A DNA stretch of 64,000 nt from an uncultured Candidatus Saccharibacteria bacterium (GTDB taxonomy: Bacteria; Patescibacteriota; Saccharimonadia; Saccharimonadales; Saccharimonadaceae), in contig CAMYUL010000003.1 in assembly GCA_947302125.1 (NCBI GenBank), positions 32,580-96,579 on the forward strand, given 5' to 3'. The position numbers and the translations under genes are program-made. The notes under the pieces are model-generated. The model was not told where the DNA came from. It searched no databases and saw nothing but the letters and a program-made list of their open reading frames with translations. This document shows, in pieces, positions 26,850 through 35,620 of the stretch (its first letter is position 1; each line of letters opens with the position of its first letter).

Positions 26850-28121
26850 TTATCCTTTAGCTAGTCTCTTGAACTCATTCGGATCAACCGCAAATTCTAG
26901 AGCGCTATCATAAGTAATTGTACCCTGATTTACTAATTTCGCCAAGGTCCTATCCATTGTCTGCATACCTTCATTCACGCCGGTCTGAATAGCCGTATCG
27001 AGCTGATGAGTCTTACCCTCACGGATAATAGATCTTACAGCCGTATTTGCTACTAGGACTTCGCATGCTGCAATACGTCCACCGCCAATTGCTGGCACCA
27101 GCCTCTGAGAACATACTGCCATCAAGATCGACGCAAGCTGCGACCTAATCTGTGGCTGTTGCTCAGCTGGGAACACGTCAATCATACGGTCGATAGACTG
27201 TGCTGCTGAGTTAGTGTGAAGCGTTGCAAACACTAAGTGACCGGTCTCTGCAATCGTAATTGCACTCTGCATCGTCTCAAGGTCACGCATCTCACCCAGA
27301 AGCACTACATCTGGATCTTGGCGAAGCACCGACTTCAAAGCTCTCTGGAACGAGAATGTATCATAGTGCACTTCCCTCTGTACAATTACTGATTTCTTTG
27401 ACTTGTGCGCAAACTCGATTGGATCCTCAATTGTAATAATGTGTAGAGATTTCTCCTGGTTGATCTTATCAATCAACGCTGCAAGTGTAGTAGACTTACC
27501 AGAACCAGTAGGACCAGTCACTAGCACTAATCCTCTTGGATAATCCGCAAACGTAGAAATCACCTGAGGAAGACCAAGATCATTTAGGGTTGGCATCTTA
27601 TTTGGAATCAAACGAAATGCCGCCGCCAGATTTCCTCTTTCCTGGAAAGCGTTAACACGGAACCTAGCTATTGTACCAAAGGCAAACGAGTAGTCAAACT
27701 CTTTGTCCTTTGCAAGCGTATCTCTCTGTTCGGAATCAAGCGTAGAAAATACTAATTTTTGGACAACTTCTTCTGTCAAAGTTGACATTCCAGCAATCGG
27801 AATCAAAGCGCCATCTACGCGCAAAATCGGAGGAAGTCCTACCTGAATATGTAAATCGGATGCGTTCCTTTTTACACACTCTTCGAGGAGGGTCTCAATA
27901 CGTACGTCTTTCTTCACTTCTGCAGCTGCTGTCGCAACTTCCATTTCTGACATTACCTGAGCTGACGTATCAGCTGACACAGCTGGCGCTGCTGGAGTCG
28001 TTGGAGCTGCTGGAGCCGGAGCCGGAGCGGCTGGCATCACAGGCTGAGCCCCCATTTGAGGTTGTTGTGTTGTTGGAGCAGCTGGTTGTGCTCCCATCAT
28101 AGGTTGCCCACTATTATCCAT
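26850..28121 (-). CDS. pilT: Type IV pilus retraction ATPase PilT with Pro/Ala/Gln-rich head
   Basis: The protein has 423 residues. The first 65 or so are a low-complexity Pro/Ala/Gln/Met head not found in standard PilT. The ATPase follows: ASDLHIQVGLPPILRVDG, Walker A TGPTGSGKSTT, Asp box ITIEDPIEF, Walker B DPDVVLLGEMRD and His box ATLHTNSA. It powers pilus retraction and suggests twitching-type motion or host attachment. TATAAT lies 6 bases before the ATG. Confidence 0.93.
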   Translation of the reverse strand: MDNSGQPMMGAQPAAPTTQQPQMGAQPVMPAAPAPAPAAPTTPAAPAVSADTSAQVMSEMEVATAAAEVKKDVRIETLLEECVKRNASDLHIQVGLPPILRVDGALIPIAGMSTLTEEVVQKLVFSTLDSEQRDTLAKDKEFDYSFAFGTIARFRVNAFQERGNLAAAFRLIPNKMPTLNDLGLPQVISTFADYPRGLVLVTGPTGSGKSTTLAALIDKINQEKSLHIITIEDPIEFAHKSKKSVIVQREVHYDTFSFQRALKSVLRQDPDVVLLGEMRDLETMQSAITIAETGHLVFATLHTNSAAQSIDRMIDVFPAEQQPQIRSQLASILMAVCSQRLVPAIGGGRIAACEVLVANTAVRSIIREGKTHQLDTAIQTGVNEGMQTMDRTLAKLVNQGTITYDSALEFAVDPNEFKRLAKG

Positions 28122-28127
28122 ATATAC

Positions 28128-28133
28128 ATTATA
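28128..28133 (-). promoter_or_regulatory. -10 box for leaderless pilT-pilC transcript
   Basis: TGCTATAAT on the minus strand, 6 bases before the pilT ATG. Confidence 0.55.
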
Positions 28134-28172
28134 GCATAAACACTATATTTTCATCAATAGAAAAGCCGCGAT

Positions 28173-29936
28173 TTATGCTAGGTCGGACGCGACCCTATTT
28201 ACCTCTTCCATGGTCGTCACTCCAGACAAGGCCTTTAGCATACCATCTTGCCTCATCGTCACCGTTCCCTTCGCCTTTGCAACCTTCATAATATCATTAG
28301 CCGTTGCGTGCGACACGATCAACTTTTGGATGTCTTCATCGACCGTAATTGTCTCATAAAGACCTGCGCGACCCTTATATCCACCAGGAGAGTCCTTATC
28401 GTCAAAACCTTTAACTAGCGTATATCCTGTTTGAGAAATCACTGGCAGTCCAGTGTAGCCCAAGCTTTCCGATACCACCGGCACTTGGTCCTGACTCTTC
28501 GGCAAAAGATCTCCAAGCACGTCATTTAGCTCCTTCGTCTGGAGCTCCGATGAAGTGTACGAAGTTCTCTTCTCTGTCACTCGGCGCACCAACCTCTGAC
28601 CAATCACCGTATTAAGTGTTGATGCAATCAAGAATGGTTCAATTCCCATTTCAATCAAACGTGGCAAAATACCTGCCGCCGAATTCGTATGCAGTGTCGA
28701 GAATACTAAGTGACCAGTCAGTGCCGCCTGCACTGCCAGGTTCGCCGTTTCCGAGTCACGAATCTCACCGACCATCACTACGTCTGGATCCTGACGCAAA
28801 ATCGAGCGAAGCCCCGAAGCAAACGTCAGTCCAGCATCTGTATTTACCTGAATCTGGTTCACACCGTCCATCTTGTATTCTACTGGGTCCTCAAGCGTCA
28901 CAATGTTAATCTTTACATCTTTAATCTTCTTAATTAACGCATACAAAGTTGTAGACTTACCAGAACCCGTAGGACCAGATGTCAGAATCATCCCATTCGG
29001 CTTAGAAATACCATCCAGTACCATTCTTAGCGCCCGGCCAGTCATACCCATTTGCTCAATATCCATCGTCGTTCCAGTTTTATCAAGCAGACGAATCACC
29101 ACCTGCTCGCCCCATACTACTGGCGCAATCGCAATACGCAAATCGACTTCCTTATCGCCTACCGCCACTGTAAATTGACCGTCTTGCGGCACACGGTGCT
29201 CATCAATTTTCAGGTCGGACAAAATTTTTATACGGGACACCAATGCTGGCTCAATCGACTTAGGCAGCTCCATCACCTGGCGCAACACACCATCAATCCT
29301 ACACCTAATCACTAGCGACTCTTCTAGTGGCTCGATGTGAATATCCGAAGCTTTCGACTTCACCGCAAAGTCCAAAATTGACGTCAATGCCTTAGAAATT
29401 GGTGAGTCCTGTGTAATCGTTTTTACATCTGACGAAGCTTGCCTTGCAACTTCCTCATTAGTAGATTTAACCGCCTGCTTAACGCTCGAGAAATCGCCCA
29501 CATACTGCGACAATACCTGTCTGATTCCCTCTTCCGAGGACATCACAGCTTTAATTGGTCGTCCAGTCAAAGTCGCCAAATAATCCGTCGCCTGAACATT
29601 GGTAACGTCAATCATCGCGACAACTAGCGTGCCACTCACTTCCCCAACTGGCACTACCATACTTCTTGTCGCTACATCTTGTGGAAGATTAAGCAGCACC
29701 TCACGGTCCATCGTCACATTCTTTAGGTCTACATACTGAACACCAATCACCACTGCCGTAGCGTGCGCCACCATCTCATTGTTCACGATTCCCTTAGACG
29801 TTAGATATGCAATCAGTGGCTGTTTAGTCTTTTGTACTTCATCTTGCGCGCTCTTAACTAAGGCTGGATCCGCCAGCCCTTCGTCTACCAGTAGTTTTAC
29901 TACCTTATCTTGAGTTTCGCGAGTTAGAAGCGCCAT
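28173..29936 (-). CDS. pilB: Type IV pilus extension ATPase PilB
   Basis: A 587-residue GspE/PilB ATPase. The N-terminal MshEN-type domain (about 1-150) is followed by KASDIHIEPLEESLVIRCRIDG, Walker A TSGPTGSGKSTT, the Asp box TLEDPVEY, Walker B DPDVVMVGEIRD and the His box STLHTNSA. The tetracysteine zinc motif that many GspE/PilB proteins carry is not visible. The start overlaps the upstream gene's stop by one base. Confidence 0.93.
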   Translation of the reverse strand: MALLTRETQDKVVKLLVDEGLADPALVKSAQDEVQKTKQPLIAYLTSKGIVNNEMVAHATAVVIGVQYVDLKNVTMDREVLLNLPQDVATRSMVVPVGEVSGTLVVAMIDVTNVQATDYLATLTGRPIKAVMSSEEGIRQVLSQYVGDFSSVKQAVKSTNEEVARQASSDVKTITQDSPISKALTSILDFAVKSKASDIHIEPLEESLVIRCRIDGVLRQVMELPKSIEPALVSRIKILSDLKIDEHRVPQDGQFTVAVGDKEVDLRIAIAPVVWGEQVVIRLLDKTGTTMDIEQMGMTGRALRMVLDGISKPNGMILTSGPTGSGKSTTLYALIKKIKDVKINIVTLEDPVEYKMDGVNQIQVNTDAGLTFASGLRSILRQDPDVVMVGEIRDSETANLAVQAALTGHLVFSTLHTNSAAGILPRLIEMGIEPFLIASTLNTVIGQRLVRRVTEKRTSYTSSELQTKELNDVLGDLLPKSQDQVPVVSESLGYTGLPVISQTGYTLVKGFDDKDSPGGYKGRAGLYETITVDEDIQKLIVSHATANDIMKVAKAKGTVTMRQDGMLKALSGVTTMEEVNRVASDLA

Positions 29937-30343
29937 TACTCCCCCTCTTGAATAATGATCACTGTGTCTTGAGTATTATCTTGTGTATTCTGCTGTTCTG
30001 ACTCTTGCCCCTGTGCCTGCTCTTGTTGTGAATTCTCATTGTTATTAACATCGCCACCATGAGGAATTCCACGGCCGCATACTGCAAGCTCTTCATCGGA
30101 GAGTTTACCATCCTGATCCTGGTCCACACAGTTACCTACATAGACTTCGACCGTTGGGTTGATTGCTTCCATATTAAATACCTCAGGGTCTGGTATTGCT
30201 AGTCCTGGCTCTACCACCTGAATATTTTTGAAGCTCACCATCTTATCGTTTGGATCACCAAGCAACATATTACAAAGAATCGCTGCAACTACCGTTCCCA
30301 CAGTTGCCACCATTATTACGGTTAAAATATCCGATTTCTTCAT
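29936..30343 (-). CDS. Pilus-cluster membrane-anchored protein with Cys-flanked EF-hand-like loop
   Basis: A 135-residue protein in the position of PilP, but I see no clear PilP homology. One N-terminal membrane segment (about 6-27) is followed by an extracytoplasmic part. That part contains CVDQDQDGKLSDEELAVC, a canonical D-x-D-x-D-G-x(5)-E calcium loop flanked by cysteines. The C-terminus is Gln/Asn/Glu-rich. One-base overlaps on both sides couple it to pilB and to the PilO-like gene. A calcium-binding pilus assembly subunit is inferred. Confidence 0.7.
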   Translation of the reverse strand: MKKSDILTVIMVATVGTVVAAILCNMLLGDPNDKMVSFKNIQVVEPGLAIPDPEVFNMEAINPTVEVYVGNCVDQDQDGKLSDEELAVCGRGIPHGGDVNNNENSQQEQAQGQESEQQNTQDNTQDTVIIIQEGE

Positions 30344-31230
30344 TAGCTTTTATTTCCTTTCTTCTTCGCGTGATCCGAAGCATAGACTGTCTCGCTTCTT
30401 TCTACTAGGTCAGCATTTTCCGTATAATAAGCCACGCCCTGTGAATGCAAGCTCAAATAATTCTGCCCACTCCATGACACTGTCGCCGTCTGCAAGTCAA
30501 ATGTCCTAATTGATTTCTCAATATTGTTTAATACATTCATCGTAGTTGCAGTAGATGCCTCAACCGAGAGAGATACTGGGATAGTTGACAGGCCCTCGCT
30601 ACTAGAAACCGCGTTGCCTGAAGGTGAAAGTGCTTCCGGCTCCCAGTTAGAGACAATGAAAATCTGGTTAAGTGACGACATCAAAGCCTCTTCGTTTGCC
30701 TGAGCTGGCAAAGCATCTGGCACCACACGAAGCGCTGAACACATCTTAAGCCTTGCTAAATATTCTGCCTGCTTCGTCTCATTGGTTTCGCCATCAATCA
30801 ACTTCTGGAAATCAATCTTTTCGCCATCCTCATCATAACAACCGTCCTGGCTATCACGTGCCACACTTTCAAGATCCGTGTTTTTAGCCATATCGACCAT
30901 CACGTTATATCTCAGTGTCCCTGGCATGTTCGCGCTATCTAGCTCGTCCGGATTACACTTCCTTAATTCCTCGTCAGAGAACTTGCCGTCACGGTTTGTG
31001 TCTCGACAAACGCCAACGTTCTTAATTGTTTTTTCGTAATTAGAAATTGCGCCATTCTTTGCATCAATTACTTTATTGTTAAATTTAATATACTTTGCAA
31101 AGAATACAATCAGCACGCCACATATGCCCAAAATTACAGCTGTGACAAGCGCAATCAAAAGCATCTCTTGTTGCGTTTTCGAGATCTTAATTCTCTTACT
31201 TACTGCTGGGCCATCCGGATTGTTGTCCAT
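30343..31230 (-). CDS. PilO-like pilus assembly protein with EF-hand-like loop
   Basis: A 295-residue bitopic membrane protein. A short basic cytoplasmic start and one membrane segment (about 22-46) lead into a coiled stretch and a C-terminal domain. The position after PilM and PilN suggests PilO. CRDTNRDGKFSDEELRKC (about 75-92) repeats the Cys-bracketed calcium-loop pattern of the next gene; a second acidic CYDEDGEKID follows later. EF-hand-like loops are not typical of PilO. Function is inferred from gene order and topology. Confidence 0.7.
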   Translation of the reverse strand: MDNNPDGPAVSKRIKISKTQQEMLLIALVTAVILGICGVLIVFFAKYIKFNNKVIDAKNGAISNYEKTIKNVGVCRDTNRDGKFSDEELRKCNPDELDSANMPGTLRYNVMVDMAKNTDLESVARDSQDGCYDEDGEKIDFQKLIDGETNETKQAEYLARLKMCSALRVVPDALPAQANEEALMSSLNQIFIVSNWEPEALSPSGNAVSSSEGLSTIPVSLSVEASTATTMNVLNNIEKSIRTFDLQTATVSWSGQNYLSLHSQGVAYYTENADLVERSETVYASDHAKKKGNKS

Positions 31231-32684
31231 TATTCTTCTCCTCCCGAATCAGTTGATGTTGTCGTACAAATTACGTCCGTATCAGAACAGTCCGCTGCTC
31301 TTTCCGCAAACATACCTTCAATCTGGCGGTAAGAGTCAGTCACGTTCTGACCAGTTGGGCTAATCGCTAGAATATGCTTATTTGTAAACTTAAATACTTC
31401 GCCATTTAGCATAATTGTTGCATTAAAGCGTAATACCAAGTTACCATTGGAATCGCGGCCGTTTGAAGAATCTCTAATCGAAGGTTCCTCAATCGCTAGC
31501 ATACAATCGTTCGAAGAAGTCCATTTCATGCCACCGCCTACTGCTGGGCCACCAGTATAAGTAATACAACCGGAATTAAAGTGCGGCACATTAAAGATCT
31601 CACCCTGTTCGTTCATATATCCATCCTTATACCATTCAGAAAATCTTGGACTACGATAAATCTTCTCGACCGCCACGTCTTCCATCTTAATGCCGGCATT
31701 TAACTGATCATACATTAGACTCTTGCCGTAATCATCAAGTGCATCTAGCCTTGCATTAAAGTCATTCTGAACTTTCTCAGCATTAGTATCGCTACCTACA
31801 AAGTCCTCTGCGGTAACTTCGTTTTCTCCGTTCGTAACCGAGAACTCAGATAGCATTTCATTAACCTTGTTTGCTACGCCACTATCGTTTCCTTCAGCTT
31901 CTGCATCTTCCTCTTCACTCATATCGTCACGGCTTGGGTCACAACCCTTTTTGCCCTTCAACCAGTATGCATAAGTATACTCTACGGTCGAAGTTGCAAC
32001 ATTTTCTTTCTCAATCAATAGGTTACCATCGCTATTCGTCTCAACTAAACATCTAGTTGGAATTTCATTATCCTGCGCATCTACATAACGACCATAGTCG
32101 TACTTCATAAGAGAAACGCCCTTCTTGAATGATTCTAGTACACGATAATCAATGTACGGCGACACCTTTGCATCCGCCTGCGCATCAAACCTAATTGTGT
32201 TAGTGGAAAGGTCTACAGAAAGCTCAGAAATCTCAATCGTATCTGGGCCATCAGGCAAAATTGTCGAAACAATTGGGAAGACTCTCGATAGCACTTTCTT
32301 GTTGTTTGAAATTTCATCAAGGTCGTTTAACTGTGTCTGGATCGTTAGAAATTCAGACAAAGAATCATAGCTCTTCAGTTTGTCAGACATCATCTTTAGT
32401 CTATTGTCTTGCGTACCCATTGAAATGTTCTGGCTCTCCCAGATGCCACCCATGATCATCACTGTAGCACCAGCCACCGAAGCCAAAATAATACACACAA
32501 AAAGCATGATATTGCGAACTCTCATCGCCTTAATCATCTGCCTTTTAATCTCTGGAACAAGATTAATCTCATACTCTTTGTTCTGCTCCGTCATCATCGT
32601 TGGAGCTTCTTTCGGCTTAATGCCAAACTGTTTTAGAGTAGCCTTCCACTCTTTAATAGCCCATTCTTTAACCTTGTCAAACAT
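31230..32684 (-). CDS. PilN-like pilus assembly protein
   Basis: The protein has 484 residues. The cytoplasmic segment contains EINLVPEIKRQM (about 39-50), which resembles the PilN motif that binds PilM. A membrane segment follows at about 58-80, then a long extracytoplasmic region. At over 480 residues it is far longer than usual PilN (about 200). The extra part has Cys residues and an acidic stretch (MSEEEDAEAEG). One-base overlaps tie it to pilM and the PilO-like gene. Confidence 0.75.
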   Translation of the reverse strand: MFDKVKEWAIKEWKATLKQFGIKPKEAPTMMTEQNKEYEINLVPEIKRQMIKAMRVRNIMLFVCIILASVAGATVMIMGGIWESQNISMGTQDNRLKMMSDKLKSYDSLSEFLTIQTQLNDLDEISNNKKVLSRVFPIVSTILPDGPDTIEISELSVDLSTNTIRFDAQADAKVSPYIDYRVLESFKKGVSLMKYDYGRYVDAQDNEIPTRCLVETNSDGNLLIEKENVATSTVEYTYAYWLKGKKGCDPSRDDMSEEEDAEAEGNDSGVANKVNEMLSEFSVTNGENEVTAEDFVGSDTNAEKVQNDFNARLDALDDYGKSLMYDQLNAGIKMEDVAVEKIYRSPRFSEWYKDGYMNEQGEIFNVPHFNSGCITYTGGPAVGGGMKWTSSNDCMLAIEEPSIRDSSNGRDSNGNLVLRFNATIMLNGEVFKFTNKHILAISPTGQNVTDSYRQIEGMFAERAADCSDTDVICTTTSTDSGGEE

Positions 32685-33730
32685 TACGCGTTACTCCTCT
32701 CTGCTAGACCAATCGCCACAGAAAACTCACTAGCTACGCCCATCAAAGCTTGTTGTTGCTCAGGGGTAACCTGGACTAATTGCCATGGATTACCCTGAAT
32801 GGTCTGAATACTAGTCTTTACCTCAATATATTCTGCAATGAACGGAATTACGCCGGCAAAGCCAGAAAGCACGATGCCAAGCACTGGTGCGCCCACGTAC
32901 TTGTTCTGGAAGAATCTCACGGATTTCATTAGCTCCTGAGAGAAGTTATCAAGATCACTGTCAAGCGCCTTGAATACCTGACCTTCCAATTTATCTTGAG
33001 CTAAGCCAAATTTCAGAATAAATCTTCTCGCTTGGTCTTCACGTACATTAAGCGTTGTCGATACGGTCTTAACTAACGCATGTAAGCCACCAGGAATCGA
33101 GCGCACTAATCTCGGTGCGCCTTTGTATACTACCACAAGATCCGTAGAGGTTTCACCGAGGTCAACGATGATTCTCGCATCCTGAGAACCAACTGGAGCC
33201 AGAGATCTGGCCATCGCAATTGGCTCCGGTTCCTGAGCGACCACGTTAAGTCCTAACCTCTCAATCATTTCCATTCTCTCTTCGGCATAATCTCTAGCCG
33301 TTGAAGAAATCAAGACTTCGGCCTTATTTGGATCATTTGGGCTCACACCAAGAATAGTGTAATCAACTTCCGCCTCATCAACTGCCATCGGAATATACTG
33401 GTCAAGTTCGTACTTGATCGTCTTTTTCAGTTCTTTCTCGGTCTGGTTAGGGACTTCAATTACAGCGGTGTAAGTCTTACCAGCAGGAAGGCCAAGCGCA
33501 ATATTCTTTGTCTTAATCCCCGCCTGTCTCATTGCCCCAAGAATAGTTTCCCCCATTCTTTTAATGCCAGCATCGCTGGTGTCTTGGACGACGGCCGGAT
33601 CTACCGGCACATAGGCATAGTGCGTCAAAGCAAACCCTCTTTGGGTATCGCCATCAAGCTGTATCAAACGTAACGCGCTTGTCCCTATGTCTAATGCGAA
33701 GAATTCGCCCACACCATGCAATAAGCTCAT
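32684..33730 (-). CDS. pilM: Type IV pilus actin-like ATPase PilM
   Basis: A 348-residue actin-fold protein. FFALDIGTSALRLIQL is the phosphate-1 motif and IIVDLGETSTDLVVV the phosphate-2 motif; GLPAGKTYTAVIEVP and KYELDQYIP are typical of PilM. It is cytoplasmic, binds PilN and couples the motor to the platform. It is first in the pilus run, with TATAAT 6 bases before the ATG. Confidence 0.93.
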   Translation of the reverse strand: MSLLHGVGEFFALDIGTSALRLIQLDGDTQRGFALTHYAYVPVDPAVVQDTSDAGIKRMGETILGAMRQAGIKTKNIALGLPAGKTYTAVIEVPNQTEKELKKTIKYELDQYIPMAVDEAEVDYTILGVSPNDPNKAEVLISSTARDYAEERMEMIERLGLNVVAQEPEPIAMARSLAPVGSQDARIIVDLGETSTDLVVVYKGAPRLVRSIPGGLHALVKTVSTTLNVREDQARRFILKFGLAQDKLEGQVFKALDSDLDNFSQELMKSVRFFQNKYVGAPVLGIVLSGFAGVIPFIAEYIEVKTSIQTIQGNPWQLVQVTPEQQQALMGVASEFSVAIGLAERSNA

Positions 33731-33736
33731 AATAAC

Positions 33737-33742
33737 ATTATA
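33737..33742 (-). promoter_or_regulatory. -10 box for leaderless pilM operon transcript
   Basis: TATAAT ends 6 bases before the pilM ATG. Confidence 0.55.
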
Positions 33743-33761
33743 AGCTTAAGCGTATCTAGTG

Positions 33762-34397
33762 TCAAGAGATTTTGCTAATTTTTAACCAGTAAAAACGCTC
33801 GACATTGCCATTTTTTCCACTTAGCTCATTATCATGCTTGGCAACAGTCAAAAAACCATTCTTTTTTAGCCAATTCTCAAACCCGCGGACAATTTCTCTC
33901 CGCATTTTTTCGTTCTTCACTACCCCTTTGTTTAACTGTTCTGGCCTTGCCTCAAACTGCGGTTTTAGCATCACTAAAAAATCCGTATCTTTCGACGCTA
34001 GATATTTCTTCGCATGCGCCAACACTTTCTTAAGACTCACAAACGACACATCCGCGACAATAACATCAGGAATTAGGCCTAGGAAGACGCATTTGCCCGT
34101 AGGGCAAGTCTCACTAGGCTTAATTCCTGATGTTGTTGTATTAAAGATATCGGTCTTCTCATGCAGCTCCACTCGCGGATCAAACCTAAGCGGTGCCTTC
34201 ATCTGATTAGTCCCCTTCTCTACAGCAATCACCTTTTCTGCCCCTGCAGATAGAGCATACTCTGTAAACCCACCAGTAGACGATCCAATATCCAGTACTG
34301 TTTTTCCTTTAAAATCAAAAGAAAAAGCCTGCGTCGCCCCCGCAAGCTTATTCTCTGCTCTAGATACGAACAATTTAGTTCTTTCCTTGTCTTTCAC
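33762..34397 (-). CDS. TlyA-like rRNA methyltransferase without S4 domain
   Basis: A 211-residue FtsJ-fold methyltransferase resembling TlyA (ribose methylation of 16S/23S rRNA). It begins at the KLFVSRAENKL motif that in TlyA follows the S4 domain, so S4 is absent. VLDIGSSTGGFTEYAL is the SAM site, ADVSFVSLKKVL and MLKPQFEA are family stretches, and a C-terminal GNVERFYWL follows. A palindrome of about 83 bases in frame encodes an extra loop with ETCPTGKC between the core strands. The GTG start overlaps the efp end by 23 bases; no strong ribosome site is seen, so the start is uncertain. Confidence 0.8.
   Translation of the reverse strand: MKDKERTKLFVSRAENKLAGATQAFSFDFKGKTVLDIGSSTGGFTEYALSAGAEKVIAVEKGTNQMKAPLRFDPRVELHEKTDIFNTTTSGIKPSETCPTGKCVFLGLIPDVIVADVSFVSLKKVLAHAKKYLASKDTDFLVMLKPQFEARPEQLNKGVVKNEKMRREIVRGFENWLKKNGFLTVAKHDNELSGKNGNVERFYWLKISKIS
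34057..34139 (-). repeat. In-frame palindromic element inside the tlyA-like gene
   Basis: Arms 34057-34082 and 34114-34139 are reverse complements over 26 bases with two mismatches. They enclose a second stem TTGCCC/GGGCAA with a GTA loop, itself bounded by GAC/GTC. The reading frame stays open. The encoded loop is longer than the corresponding NIR-to-DVSF segment of ordinary TlyA, so this looks like an inserted, tolerated palindrome. Confidence 0.8.
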
Positions 34398-34941
34398 GAT
34401 AGGCTCTAGTCTCAGTATCTACAGATACAACATCACCCTCTTTAATGAATGCTGGCACCTTAATTACTACGCCAGTTTCAAGGGTTGCATCTTTTGTTAC
34501 TGAAGTAGAAGTATCACCCTTCACTGCATTCTCAGTATAGGTAACTCTGAGCCACAAGTTCTTTGGTAAGACTAAGTTAATTGCTGTACCATTGTAGAAC
34601 TGGATCTCCATTTCATCACCATCTTTCATGAAATCAGCCATATCGCCAACCATGTCAGATGATAATTCGTACTGCTCAAAAGATGCTGGATCCATGAAGT
34701 AAAAAGCTGAATCGTCCTTATACAAGTACTGCACCTTCTTCGTAGTAACTTCCGCTGGCTCAATCTTTTCCTGCCCCTTAAAAGTCTTTGGCAAAAGCGC
34801 ACCGGTAATCAAATTTTTTACCTTTACGTTTACAATTGAACCACCACGTCCCATTACTTTCTGAGAGTAATCAACTACTTTGTATGGTTGACCATCCAAA
34901 GTAATCAGCACATTCTTTTTCAAATCTGTTGGTCCGTACAT
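34375..34941 (-). CDS. efp: Translation elongation factor P with Arg at the tip position
   Basis: A 188-residue three-domain EF-P that relieves ribosome stalling at polyproline. It is recognised from DLKKNVLITLDGQPYKVVDYSQ, the EYLYKDD-like middle region and the C-terminal GDVVSVDTETRAYRER. The modifiable loop reads VMGRGGS rather than PGKG, with Arg at residue 32. In some proteobacteria Arg32 is rhamnosylated by EarP using dTDP-rhamnose; this genome makes that donor, but no EarP is in the window. AAGGAG precedes the start. Confidence 0.93.
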   Translation of the reverse strand: MYGPTDLKKNVLITLDGQPYKVVDYSQKVMGRGGSIVNVKVKNLITGALLPKTFKGQEKIEPAEVTTKKVQYLYKDDSAFYFMDPASFEQYELSSDMVGDMADFMKDGDEMEIQFYNGTAINLVLPKNLWLRVTYTENAVKGDTSTSVTKDATLETGVVIKVPAFIKEGDVVSVDTETRAYRERQGKN

Positions 34942-34964
34942 TTCTTCTCCTTACACTTAGATTA

Positions 34965-35156
34965 TTAAGCCACAAATGGCAAAAGTGCCAAATGACGTGC
35001 ACGCTTGATTGCAGTCATAAGCTGTTTCTGCTGTTTTGCAGAAAGACCAGTCTTTGCAATTGGCTCAATACGGCCATAAGCATCGATATAACGCTGCAAA
35101 CTCTTTGCATCACGATAATCAAAGTATAAATCTGGATCAAATTTAGCTTTTCGCAT
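34965..35156 (-). CDS. rpsR: 30S ribosomal protein S18
   Basis: 63 residues, a compact S18 with [32 protein letters not shown] and [13 protein letters not shown]. It partners S6 on the 30S platform. It lies in the classical rpsF-ssb-rpsR order, 19 bases after ssb, with a GGAAG ribosome site. Confidence 0.95.
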   Translation of the reverse strand: MRKAKFDPDLYFDYRDAKSLQRYIDAYGRIEPIAKTGLSAKQQKQLMTAIKRARHLALLPFVA

Positions 35157-35175
35157 CTTCTTCCTTTCTTAATCC

Positions 35176-35619
35176 TTAAAATGGAATTTCATCTAATTCT
35201 ACTTCGCCACCATCGGTTGGGATATCGTCAGGAACGATCTCCGCTTCGCTAGTAGCTGCTGCACCTGCATTGTTCCCACCGCCATTACCGCTATCAATAA
35301 AGGTAAAGTCTTCGGCTACAACCTCAGTTCTGGAACGCTTCTGACCAGTGGTCTTATCTTCCCAAGAATGTTGGCTGAGTCTACCAGATACTAGAACTGG
35401 GCGACCTTTCTTTAGATATTGGTTAATCATTTCGCCAGTCTTGCCCCAAGCAGAACAATCAATAAAAGATGTTTGTTCCTGCTGGTTGCCACTGGCATCC
35501 TTGTAGTTACGGTTTACTGCAATCGTAAAAGAGCAGACTGAAGCTCCATTTGGAGTGGTTCTAAGCTCTGGATCTCTTGTTAGATTACCCGCAAGAACTA
35601 CTTTAGAAAAACCACGCAT
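35176..35619 (-). CDS. ssb: Single-stranded DNA-binding protein
   Basis: 147 residues from the ATG at 35619 (MRGFSKVVLAGNLTRDPEL), preceded by GGAGG. The longer ORF in the track adds a basic, non-conserved segment inside rpsF. The OB fold is complete with FIDCSAWGKTGE. The Gly/Asn linker leads to an acidic tip VELDEIPF, close to the DDDIPF protein-interaction tip. The rpsF stop is 1 base upstream. Confidence 0.95.
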   Translation of the reverse strand: MRGFSKVVLAGNLTRDPELRTTPNGASVCSFTIAVNRNYKDASGNQQEQTSFIDCSAWGKTGEMINQYLKKGRPVLVSGRLSQHSWEDKTTGQKRSRTEVVAEDFTFIDSGNGGGNNAGAAATSEAEIVPDDIPTDGGEVELDEIPF

Positions 35620-35620
35620 A

